DNA from: Ziziphus jujuba
Taxonomy: Eukaryota > Streptophyta > Magnoliopsida > Rosales > Rhamnaceae
Assembly (NCBI RefSeq): GCF_031755915.1
Contig: NC_083385.1
Coordinates: 635,001 to 699,000, forward strand
Direction: 5' to 3'
Length of the DNA: 64,000 nt
Notes under the pieces: model-generated
What the model was told of the DNA's origin: nothing
Seen by the model: the letters and a program-made list of their open reading frames with translations, nothing else
Database searches by the model: none
Program-made: the position numbers and the translations under genes
In this document: piece after piece, positions 12,513-23,100 of the stretch
Layout: every line of letters starts with the position of its first letter
Position numbering within the stretch: position 1 is the first letter of the stretch

Positions 12513-12902
12513 TGCACATGCCGTATAGAGAAACCTGGCTTTCCTTGTGTCCATGCAATTGCAGCATGTAAGCATCAACATATTTCTCCATATATCCTTT
12601 ATTCAGCGCATTACTCAGTTGACTCACTCCGTGACGCATATTCGGAAACCATATATCCACTTGGAGATAAATGTCAGTGGCATGCTCTAGATGATGTCAT
12701 AAACCAGCTTGTACTTCCACCTAAGATTGGAAAACAGTCAGGAAGACCAAGAAAGAAGAGGATTCAATCTCAAGGAGAGGAGCATCATCAATATAGATGC
12801 AGGAGGTGCAAACAGATTGGTCACCGCAGCCGATCATGCTCAGCCGCCAGACCTCTTGATAGCACTGCCAACCAACAACACCATTCAACTGAAGGACCAT
12901 AA
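12513..12902 (+). pseudogene. MuDR/MURA-type transposase C-terminal remnant (SWIM + CCHC zinc knuckle)
   Basis: Reading from TGC at 12513, the frame is open for 129 codons to TAA 12900-12902. It begins CTCRIEKPGFPCVHAIAAC, a complete SWIM zinc finger (CxC...CxH) of MULE transposases. About 90 residues later comes YRCRRCKQIGHRSRSCS, a CxxCxxxGHxxxxC zinc knuckle, preceded by a basic SGRPRKKR segment. The order SWIM, basic linker, zinc knuckle is the C-terminus of plant MURA/MUG-type transposases. The codon directly before the first SWIM cysteine is TAA (12510-12512), and no DDE catalytic domain is readable upstream, so this is a remnant and not a working transposase. It supports classing the surrounding region as a Mutator-like element. 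Confidence 0.85.
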
Positions 12903-13069
12903 ATTGCTCTACGTTATATTAAGACAATGAGGGCATGTTATGTGGTATGCGTGTGTTATGCAATGTAGTAAGGAATGCAATTAGTAGCTCAACCGCGTAA
13001 CGTGTGTTTTGGCATAATAGACGTTGGTTTTATGTGTTGTTTTGTTGGAAAAGTCATCTGTCATATTGT

Positions 13070-14715
13070 GTTGATGAAATATCAATGACCCTAAACAGAA
13101 AAAACTCCAAAAGTTCGGAAAACAGCTCTCAAATTGGCAAAAATATTTGGTTACCGTAGGTTTCATCGGTAATTACCGACACCCCTGTGGTAATCATATT
13201 TTTCCAATTTTTTGGCCCCCACAATTTCCCTAATGTGTGTTAAATGCAAAAACATGTAAATATACATTCTTCAATGATCCTAAAGAGAAAAAACCCCAAA
13301 AGTTCTCAAATTGGCACAAAAATTTGATTACCGTAGGGCCTTCGATAATTACCGATGAAACCTACGGTAATCAATTTATACTTGCTGGAAAAATTACCGT
13401 AGAAATCATCGGTAATTATCGAAACCTTTATGGTAATCACATTCGACCACTTTTTTGGCCCCCACAAGTCCCCTAATGTGTGTTAAATGCAACAACATGC
13501 AAAATATACATTCTTCAATGATCTTAAGGAGAAAAAAACTCCAAAAGTTCTGAAAAAGTTCTCAAATTGGCACAAAAATTTGATTATCGTAGGGCCCTTG
13601 GTAATTACCGATGAAATCTACGGTAATCAATTTATATTTGCTGAAAAAATTACCGAAGGTTTCATCGGTAATTACCGAAACCCCTGTGTTAATCATATTT
13701 TACCAATTTTTTGGCCCCCACAAGTCCCCTAATGTGTGTTAAATGCAACAACATGCAAAATATACATTCTTCAATGATCTTAAGGAAAAAAAATCCCAAA
13801 CGTTCTGAAAAAGTTTTCAAATTGGTACAAAAATTTGATTACCGTAGGGCCTTCGGTAATTACCGATGAAACCTACGGTAATCAATTTATACTTGCTGAA
13901 AAAATTACCGAAGGTTTCATCGGTAATTACCGAAACCCCTGTGTTAATCATATTTTACCAATTTTTTGGCCCCCACAAGTCCCCTAATGTGTGTTAAAAT
14001 GCAAAAACATACAAAATATACATTATTCAATGATCCTAAGGAGAAAAAACCACAAAAGTTTTGGAAAAAAATTTCAAATTGGCAAAGAAATTTCATTGCC
14101 GTAGGGCCTTTGATAATTACCAATGAAACCTTCGGTAATTTTTCCAGCAAGTATAAATTGATTACTGTAGGTTTCATCGGTAATTACCGAAGGCCCTATG
14201 GTAATCAAATTTTTGTGCCAATTTGAGAACTTTTTCAGAACTTTTAGGGCTTTTTCTCCTTATGATCATTGAAGAATGTATATTTTGCATATTTTTGCAT
14301 TTAACACACATTATGGGACTTGTGGGGCCCAAAAAATTGATAAAATATGATTACCACAGGGGTTTCGGTAATTACCGATGAAACCTTCGGTAATGTTTCC
14401 AGCAAGTATAAATTGATTACCGTAGGTTTTATCGGTAATTACTGAAGGCCCTATGGTAATCAAATTTTTGTGTCAATTGGAGAACTTTTTCAGAACTTTT
14501 GGGGTTTTTTCTCCTTAGGATCATTGAAGAATGTATATTTTGAATGTTTTTGCATTTAATACACATTAGGGGACTTGTGGGGGCCAAAAACTTGGTAAAA
14601 TGTGATAACCATACGGGTTTCGGTAATTACCGATGAAACCTATGGTAATTTTTCCAGCAACTACAAATTGATTATAGTAGGTTTCATCGGTAATTACCGA
14701 AGGCCCTACGGTAAT
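13070..14715. repeat. 255-bp tandem repeat array that inverts on itself
   Basis: The landmark GGCCCCCACAA(G/T)T(C/T)CCC starts at 13214, 13458, 13713 and 13968 on the plus strand (spacings 244, 255, 255). Its reverse complement ends at about 14330 and 14585 (spacing 255). The orientation switches near 14149, so units on either side can pair into a stem of several hundred bases. Each unit also contains small palindromes built on CGGTAATTACCG flanked by GATTACCGTAGG and CCTACGGTAATC. The array lies between the transposase remnant and the captured fragment. Most units keep an open frame containing ITDETYGNQF-like peptide, seen at 13237-13476, 13487-13732 and, on the minus strand, 14566-14710. 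Confidence 0.85.
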
Positions 14716-15240
14716 CCAGAACCAAAGGACGTTGCTCGCCATTAAAACAGCAATTGAAGATCTACCAAAACCATCAAGTGGACCAAAATTGAAATCTAGA
14801 ACCAAAGGACTAATTAGGAAGCAAACCATATTCCCAACTATGGCTCCCAAAGCCCCAAAGAGAACATTCAATTGCTTCTCCAATCTCCTTGATGCAGATT
14901 TTTCAAAAGAAACCTTGGCGAGCAACGTCAAAAACTTAAAAACACCCATAAATCCTAGTAGAATTGGAACAAAATTGCCATTTGCTAAAGACCTAGATTC
15001 TTCCGATCCCCATTCAAGTATTTTTGAAGCAACAAAGAAGAAATAACCACAAGCGAGAAGGTAAAAGCATTCCAATACTCGTAGAAATAAAGGCCGAGAT
15101 TGAAGATGGGCATCGTCGAGCATTAGCTTGAAGATCTGAGCATTGCTTTCATCGAACTCAAACTTGTTGTCCTTAGATTTGGTCCTCTTTCTAATCTCAG
15201 CATTAGTTTTGGATGAAAACCCAGAAGCTGAATCGAAGGA
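14566..15240 (-). pseudogene. Captured host-gene fragment fused to repeat sequence (membrane-protein-like)
   Basis: On the minus strand a frame open from about 15240, with its first ATG at 15121-15123, runs to a stop at 14566. Residues from KTNAEIRKRTKSKDNKFEFD through MLDDAHLQSRPLFL and three or four hydrophobic segments (VLECFYLLACGYFFF, FVPILLGFMGVFKFL, VLFGALGAIVGNMVCFLI, SSIAVLMASNVLWFW) look like a normal plant membrane protein. At about 14710 the frame runs into the 255-bp repeat and continues as ITVGPSVITDETYYNQF to the stop. I do not recognise the donor gene. Between a MULE TIR and internal repeats, this is best read as a Pack-MULE-style capture. Whether it is transcribed is unknown. 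Confidence 0.55.
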
Positions 15241-15892
15241 GCCACATAAGGTTTTCTTGTATTAGATGTAAAATAAAGGACATCCAGGTCTTTTAAAATT
15301 TTTTTAAGGGTGTAATAGATATTAAAGGGCAAAACAAAAAGATTCACCAATACAAGGGTATATATCGTCATGGCCTTTCTAAAGAGGGCATTGGGCCAAA
15401 TTCCCCTTTGCAAAATTTTCACTGGAAAATGAGTGGGATGCATGGGTAGAAAAGACGTAACCTGAACAGAAATTATGAACAATACCGAGGTACAAAAATC
15501 TAAAATACAAAAAATAAAATTAGAAAACAATTAACCAAATAAAAAGGGTTTAGTTATGAAAAATATCACCGACTAATCAACCTTTTTCCCAAAAAAAAAA
15601 AAAATAGGAAAGGAAAAATATAACAAACATCAAACTATATATTATATTTTATATTGCAAAAACAAAATCCTATACTATGTTTTAGTGAAAAAAATATTAT
15701 ATTTAAAAGCCAATGAAAGTCTGTCACCCTCTATCAAAATCTATTTAAAACTGTTAAAGTGTATGAAAGTCTTTAATAATTTTATTAAATTTATACAAAT
15801 ATATAAAAATCTATAAAACTACCAAAAGTCAATCACTTAAAAATTTTACAAAAGTATAGTAAAAATTTTACCTTCACTTATGCTCCACACTT

Positions 15893-16147
15893 TTAAAAAT
15901 CATTGTTTACCCCTTTAGTTTTTTAAATATATCAAATTTATTAATTAATTTTAATAGTTAAATGTCAAATTTGTATTTTTATATTGTCATTCAATCATAA
16001 AAATATAAATTTTTAATTTCTATTTGCCTTAAACTATTAAAATTAACAGATAAAGTTTGGCAAATGGTCTTTTTTGATAGATATAGAAAATTAAAAAGAA
16101 GTTAATAATAATTTTTCAAAAATGTTAAGTTTATGGATGAAATAATA
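15893..16147 (+). repeat. Dispersed AT-rich repeat, copy 2 (empty site for the SINE-like insertion)
   Basis: This matches 5470-5590 plus 5715-5860 in the same order and orientation, without the tRNA-like segment seen at 5595-5712. The rest of 15421-17100 is AT-rich intergenic DNA with (AT)n runs at 16567-16585 and 16909-16942 and no gene. Confidence 0.55.
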
Positions 16148-16906
16148 TTAAAAACTAAAAACGACTTCAATGGTGAAGGTGAATTATTATTTATGTGTCA
16201 TAAAATTGACACGGTTTAAATATAAGTGGCATGAATGTACTATCCATTTTAAAAATTGTTTATCAATGATAATTTATAGATGACAGCTTATGGCTATCAA
16301 TTAATTATGTATATTTTATTAAGCTTTTAAAAAAAAATTATTTTTTAAGAAAAATTTTATTTTTAAAGAAACTTTATAATGTTTGACATGTAGAAGTAGA
16401 GGGCCACATTGATTTTTTACCATATCAGTTTGACATGATATTTAGATAAAACATTGGATATATTTTTCTTAAGTGGCTATTTATTTTTTTGATGTTATAA
16501 AATAATTTAAAAATAGACAAAGCCATTAAAGATACTTTAAAAATATTTAAATGAAATTTTGCGCATATTATATATATATATATATTTATGTAATTTTTTA
16601 TTTTTTATTTTTGTAAATGATGGGTTGAGTTGGGAATTGAATAGTAAATTTAATATAATCATACTCAAATTAAATTTTAATGTCATAATTAATGTCAAAA
16701 CTTTGTTTTTCAATCCTAAATCGAATTAAAAGTTGTGATTTAAAATTATATTTATTATTTATCAAATTTCAATAAAGTTAATCTTCCCTTGATATAGATT
16801 TTAGTATATTACTAAATGTATCTTTTGTCATTTATAAATTTTAAATCCAACCATTTTTTTTCCTATTAAATCCAACCATTTATATGATTCGAAAACGAAC
16901 TAATTA

Positions 16907-16946
<40 letters not shown>

Positions 16947-17397
16947 GGTTGGATGAGACACTTTAAAGAATCCCAAGCATGTTGCAATTGTTAATTTCAA
17001 AATTATACATTCATCAAGTGCGAACACGTAGATGAATAGTCCCATGTCTGGGTGACCAGAAATTAAGAATGCAAAATGATAAAATATTATCAACAAGAAT
17101 GAGAAGAAGTTTTCATTAAAAAGAAAAAAAAAAAAAAAGGAGGAAAAAGGTAAAGTCAGAAGCGCGTTGGCTAAAACTCAAAACCAGTTTCGGATAAGCT
17201 GAGGCCTGACCTGAGCTGACACAAAAAGCATGAAATTTCCGTGCTTCCTCAAAACCCCCCTCATTGACTGGTCTCCCTTTAGCCGTCTGTCACAACAATA
17301 CACCAGATTTTAAGAATTACGTACCTACAGCCAGCCTGCATTTACAAATTCAATTCAAATTTAACAAACACACACACAATACATTTCTTTTGGGTGA

Positions 17398-17628
17398 ATA
17401 TATATATATATATATATATAATATGCATTCTTCTAGTCAGACCAAGTCAAAACTTTGTTTCACAAGTAATCCCCCTCTCTGTTTGGTGACTCCCTCTATC
17501 TATATACCTATACATATATATTCACCAAAATAATAATTAAAAAAAAAAAAATCCATATATCCATATATATATATATATATATATGTGTGTATGTGTGTGT
17601 GTGTGTGTGTGCGCGCGCGCGCGCGTGT
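17398..17628. repeat. Compound (AT)n(GT)n(GC)n microsatellite upstream of the MYB gene
   Basis: An (AT)n run lies at 17398-17420. From 17562 to 17628 the sequence alternates pyrimidine and purine without a break: AT repeats, then GT with one AT, then GC, then GTGT. It ends about 150 bp before the MYB start codon. Such tracts can adopt left-handed Z-DNA under supercoiling; that is established chemistry, not shown here. Confidence 0.9.
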
Positions 17629-17776
17629 TTCCTTCGAAAACATTGACATATAAATATATGATGAGTGTGGCATGCAATTTCAATTGCTTCTAAATGAAAC
17701 AAGTCTTTTTCTCCGAGTGTTAATTGTCTTTGTCTCTTGTCTCTCTCGCTGTTTGATATTTTTTAATATTTAGGCC

Positions 17777-18953
17777 ATGGGAAGAGCTCCATGCTGTGAC
17801 AAAGCCAAAGTGAAGAGAGGACCATGGTCTCCTGAAGAAGACGCCACCCTCAAGACGTATCTCCAGAAACACGGCACTGGTGGCAACTGGATTGCTCTGC
17901 CCCTCAAAGCAGGTTTCAGTTATAGAATATGCATACATATATATATAGTTCTTGGTTCATTTCAATATAAAACTAGTCACGTAATATTTCCCCCAAAAAA
18001 AAAAAAAAATGTAAAAATGAATAATTATAAGTTGGAATTTAATTAATAAACTAGGCCTCAATCGTTGCGGCAAGAGTTGTCGTCTGAGATGGCTGAATTA
18101 TCTTAGGCCTGACATCAAGCATGGAGGTTTTACTGAGGAGGAAGACTATGTCATTTACTCCCTCTTCTGTACCCTTGGAAGCAGGCTAGTAGTAACATAT
18201 GTTTAATTCTCTCTCTTTGTTAATTCGTATTTTAATTAATTTCAATAAGAAACATATTATTAATTTTTATTAATAATTTGATGAATGATTTTTTTTTTCT
18301 TTTTTTTTTTTTTTTTTGGGGACTTGTATTGTACATCCATAAGGTGGTCTGTCATAGCTTCTCATTTGCCAGGAAGAACAGACAATGATGTGAAGAACTA
18401 TTGGAACACCAAGTTGAAGAAAAAAGTAGGTTTGGCAGGCAAGGCTGGTACTTGTTCCACTGCTACTAGTAACATTATTAATCATGATCCTCAACATCCC
18501 AGCAACTTGGGACTAGTACAATATCATTATCAGTTTCCTCCTGCACCTTCAATCTCTAATACTAATCATGAGAAATCATCGCCTAATAACCACAGCTCGG
18601 ATACAAATTCATGTCTGGTGTCGGATCATGACGTCGTTTATGGGCAACAACCCCATGGTTCAGATTTCAATACTAAAGCCAATACCAATACCATTATTAT
18701 TAACAATAATAATATTGGAAACAAGATCAGTTTGATATCTCCTCATCAAGAACAACAAGACATGGTGGTCAATCCAACAAGTTGCTCATCATATACGAGG
18801 GGTTTGGAGAAGAGTAATTTAGGGTCATGTTCTGGCATTGGAAGCACAACTACTATCACTAGTACTGCTGCTGTGCAAGAGGATGGAATTCTTATGGAGT
18901 TGGGGTTTGAGTCTTCCAATATTGATCTTCTTCTGAATGGCTTTGGTTTTTAG
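17777..18953 (+). CDS. R2R3-MYB transcription factor, subgroup 14 (RAX/MYB87-like)
   Basis: The exons are 17777-17912, 18055-18184 and 18344-18953 (292 codons with the stop, 291 aa). The start [20 protein letters not shown] is the diagnostic R2R3-MYB N-terminus. R2 carries the regular tryptophans ([31 protein letters not shown]). R3 has [16 protein letters not shown] with Phe replacing the first Trp, as is normal, then [20 protein letters not shown] and YWNTKLKKK. The [10 protein letters not shown] signature and intron positions fit the RAX1-3/MYB36/68/84/87 clade, which controls axillary meristems, Casparian strips and root growth; the MYB87 branch looks closest from memory. The C-terminus is Ser/Asn-rich and ends LLLNGFGF. 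Intron 1 is GT-AG. Intron 2 begins GC (AGCAG|GCTAGT) and ends AG, the only split that restores the SRW motif. Confidence 0.92.
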
Positions 18954-19110
18954 CTGCCTATGTATTGCTACGCCATCTTTATTTTTTACTGTTATTATTA
19001 GCTAGCTTTGTCTCTTTTACTTCTAGTTGACACTACCCCCATCTCCAACTAACTATGATGTTCAAAAGAAAAACAAGTTTAAAGAGAGAAAAAAAAAATT
19101 ATATATATAT

Positions 19111-19285
19111 TTGTAATTTTTGTTTGGGTTAGATTATTAATTGGTGGACTTAATGGAAGCGAAATGTTGATGTTATATGTATATATATATATATATTTTT
19201 GTAATTTTTGTTTGGGTTAGATTATTAATTGGTGGACTTAATGGAAGCGAAATGTTGATGTTATATGTATATATATATATATATA
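19111..19285 (+). repeat. 88-bp tandem duplication downstream of the MYB gene
   Basis: A block starting TTGTAATTTTTGTTTGGGTT (19111) and ending in GTTGATGTTATATGTATATA is repeated with a period of 88 bp from 19199. Both copies end in an (AT)n run, and the copies are almost identical. They lie 160-330 bp past the MYB stop and may be in its 3' UTR. The remainder of 18954-20175 is AT-rich with no gene and an (AT)n tract at about 20125-20157. Confidence 0.85.
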
Positions 19286-20120
19286 TATGATGATGATGAT
19301 GAAGGTGGTGATGAATGTGAAATTGTTCTGACATGGTCAGTGGTCACAAAAGTTGCATTGCAATATTGCCCTGACAATTCAAAGATGAAGAAAATGTCTC
19401 TCTTTTTCTTTCTGACGATAACCATATACTCTCTCTGTCCTTGCCTGTTTGTTTGTTTTCTTTTGCCCTCTAAAAACTTGGAAACCATATAGATATAAAT
19501 ATGTATTAATGTTCATATTTTTTATAAATTTTGAGGAGCAAGCCATTCTTTTGCTTCCAAAAATCTCGTCATCAGAACAACGCCCTTTGAATGAACCGAA
19601 TATATACTAATATTGTGAACGCTGGACCTCATCATTTGCAATATATCCTTCTTCTTTTTTAAAATAAATAAATAAATAAAGTTACCATCATAATTGTGTA
19701 CGTATACCAGTATTCTCTGTAATAAATTCATAATTCTAGAGATAACACATAACAGAAATATTAGATTTGGGAAACTTGCTAGAAATTTATTCCATATACA
19801 CAAGTTTCTCTCCGCCTTAATCACACCATATGGTAACTACATCCTTTCACCTTTGAAGGTACAGAAGAAAAAAAGTAATTGTTAATATTATATAATGCAA
19901 TACAACGCATATATCCTCTTTTAAGACTCCAGTTCTCTTGAAACAATAAAGTTGGCAATAAGCATTGGTGACAATTAACAACCATTAATTAATTATATTA
20001 AAGTTTAATATACTAGACAAAGAAAATAATTTGACCTTTATATGCATGAATTATTGTAAATTTCTCTATACAAGCTAGGGAAACAAAAAGAGGGAATTTA
20101 ATTAAAGAAAAATTAAGAAT

Positions 20121-20162
<42 letters not shown>

Positions 20163-20175
20163 TTGACTAGCTAGT

Positions 20176-23100
20176 CTACCTTGGAAATGGTGCAGTCATT
20201 GACTGAGCATTGAGGGAATGAGTAGTATTGTTGGAAGAAAGTTCATGATCAGATGAAAAATATGAAGATGACGTTATGTAAATGCGATCCTGATTATGAT
20301 GACTAGTATCAGTACTTGTTGTACTTTGTGGATGCGAAATGCTATCCCTACATAACTCCATCTCCAAACACAGTTTAAGGTCTGCCAATAGAGAACCCAT
20401 TGTGGGTCTCTGAAGGGAGGTGGAAGTGGTGCATGCCATTGCTACTTGTAAAGCTTTTTTAACAGACTTCACTTGTAAATCTGGTTGCAATTGCATCATC
20501 CTTCCATCAACAATTCTTGTTATATCTCCTTTTTCCAGCTCCGTAACCAGCCAATCTAAGATGTGCATTCGAACCTCACTTTTAATCACTGCAGTTTGCC
20601 CTGTGATTAGCTCTAACAGAACCACACCAAAACTATATACATCGCTTTTCTCGTTCAACTTACGAGAGGTGTAGTACCTGCAGCAACAACAACAAAGAAA
20701 TATTTTCATGAAATTTATTAGTCAGTACTGATAAAATGAGTAGATTAATAATGGAAAATTAAATTAAATTAAATTGCTTTACTCTGGATCAAGATATCCT
20801 GCTGTGCCTACGACTTTGGTTTCAACATGAGAGTCTCTGTCACTGGGAAAAGCTTTAGAAAGACCAAAATCTGCTATTTTAGCATCCAAGTTTTCTGTTA
20901 ATAGAATGTTGGCTGTCTTCACATCTCTATGTACTATTGGTGGCTTGCATCCATTATGCAGGTACTCTAGACCTGTCCCCCATTAACCATACATACCATA
21001 CATATTCCAAATGCAATTAATTCCTCATCAACCATTTTAACCAATGTAAATTTCTATGTATGATATACAGATATATAAATGTGCCAAACTAATTAACCTT
21101 GAGCAGCATCTATTGCTATGTGAAGCCTCATTTCCCAACTCAAATCCGAACTCTTCTCTGCAAAACTCAAATTTTACATTGCATTATATACTTTAAGGTC
21201 CTATCATAATACATATATGTATATTACTGTAATAATAATGATACCTGAAAGATATTCTTTAAGGCTTCCATTGGCCATGTACTCGTAAATGAGAGCCAAG
21301 TGATCAGCATCATCGCAATATCCAACAAAACAGGCCAAGTTTCTATGGTGGATTCTCATCAACAGCTCCGCCTGATAGTAGTCCGCAAATAACCTTAATG
21401 AGTTTTTTAAATATGAATGTATTATTCGATATTGTAAATCTTCAACATTAATAATTAATTAATAAATTAGTGACATGTTAACCTCGGTCTGGAATTCCCT
21501 GGGTCCTTGAGATGATGATGGAGAAAGCATCTTGACTGCAACTTGGTTGCCATCCTTCATGTAGCCATGGTACACTGTCCCAAATCCTCCTTTCCCTATC
21601 ACTTTTCCAAAGTTGTTGGTAATCTCTAAAACCTCTTCATGACTCAGCTGCATCTTCTTTATTGCTACTGTTTTTCCCATTTTCTTAGTCATATCTGCCT
21701 CTGCATGCATCCAAAACAAAATTCCATACCTTCGACTTTTAGCGTGCTTTACTCCACATAAATTGTATGTATCAAACAGCAATTAGCAAGTAACGTTACT
21801 TGATTTTCTCTCTTTTCTCAGTTTCCATATGACAGTCAGTGCTATAAGGACTACTACTGCTGATGACACTGATGCCACTATTGGAACAACAATTTGCTTC
21901 TTCTTTTTGCATGAATCTGACGCGCAAAGATTTTGGCCATCCACACTAAAATAAACAAAAGAACAAAAAAAAATCAGACCAGTTTTTTACATATCAATAC
22001 ATAGCATGCTGCACTCTTCTGTGTATTTATAGGAGCCAAAATATGAAGCAAGCAGTGATAGGAAATGTGTTTTGAGTTTGAGAAGGGAAGGAAAAGGAAG
22101 GTAGACCTCAATACAAGTAATCCAGCGTCTGATCTCTTGAGAAGAGCACTAGGAACTAAACCAGACAATTGGTTGTCTTTCAAATTCCTACATACAATTT
22201 TTTCAAATAAATGGATTTCGTTACAAACTGCTGTCAGCCTCTAGTACCATACTTCCATAATTACATTACCAGATTCCATTATGCTCATCACTTACATGAA
22301 CTTGAGAGATTTTAGATCCTCCAGAAACCGAGGAATTGATCCACTCAAGTTGTTGTTAGAAAGATCCCTGAGACAGTTTTCTAAATCATATAAGATGAGC
22401 TGAAGATCTGTAGCTACATGAACAATATTTTTACTTACAAAGACTCCAGCAATGAGAACTTGGCAATGGAAGCAGCTAGTGTCCCGCTCAAATTGCTCGA
22501 ACTCAAGTTCCTAAGCACAATTAAAGGCACCTCTTGTAAGAACAGCCTAAAAATGAGGATGCAGGTAAGGATTCATACCAGTTAACCAGCAGAAAGACTC
22601 ACAGAGAAATAATCCGAGGAAATGAAGCATTGTAGCTGCATTTGAGACCTTCCCAAGAGAAATTCTTTGGCCCGCAGGGATCACCAGTCCAGCTTTTGTT
22701 AATTTGGTATGTTGTTTTGACATCCACAATAGCATCAACTGTATGAATAAACAACTCATGTTATCAATTCTAAAATCATGGTTGTGTAACCTGACCAATT
22801 ATTACTTCTATTTAGCTAGATTCAAGTTTAATTTGCAATGCACCAAGGTCTCTTCTGCTGTGGTTTTTTATTCAATTTTCATCTGGTAATTTAATTTTCC
22901 TAGGTATGAATTTCTATATACCCAAAGTATTATAAGCATACCATCTTGACTATATGTTGGTAAGTCATCCATGTGCTTGATCATGAAAATCTCAACAGCA
23001 TTGAGAATAGGCGGATGAGTTGAATCCTCAGTTCTATAAATTGAAATCAGGTGCTCTTTCCCAACCAGGGCTTTTGAATTTGATAATATGGTTGAATAGT

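Larger units (their letters stand above)
7421..15420. mobile_element. Decayed Mutator-like element (MULE), about 8 kb, with captured sequence
   Basis: The two ends are imperfect inverted repeats. The left reads GAAAATTAGAATTTGCAAAA followed by GGAGAATTTGGCC (7421-7453). The minus-strand right end reads GAAAATTTTGCAAAGGGGAA followed by TTTGGCC (15420-15394). Further in, both share TTTTTTGTTTT(A/G)CCCTTT and a TCTATT. Inside lie a plus-strand transposase tail with SWIM and zinc-knuckle motifs (12513-12902), an array of 255-bp repeats (13070-14715) and a minus-strand gene fragment (14715-15250). Long TIRs and this transposase are hallmarks of MuDR-type elements. I found no convincing 9-bp target duplication, so the exact boundaries are inferred. 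Confidence 0.6.

Noticed and set aside
13070..14715. CRISPR-like regularity of repeats
   Set aside because: Units are about 255 bp, contiguous without unique spacers, change orientation and sit in plant nuclear DNA inside a transposon. This is a tandem/inverted repeat, not a CRISPR array.
7400..15440. A 9-bp target-site duplication for the Mutator-like element
   Set aside because: The bases next to the proposed ends (GGCAATTAG on the left, ACTGGAAAA on the right) do not match, so I do not claim a duplication.
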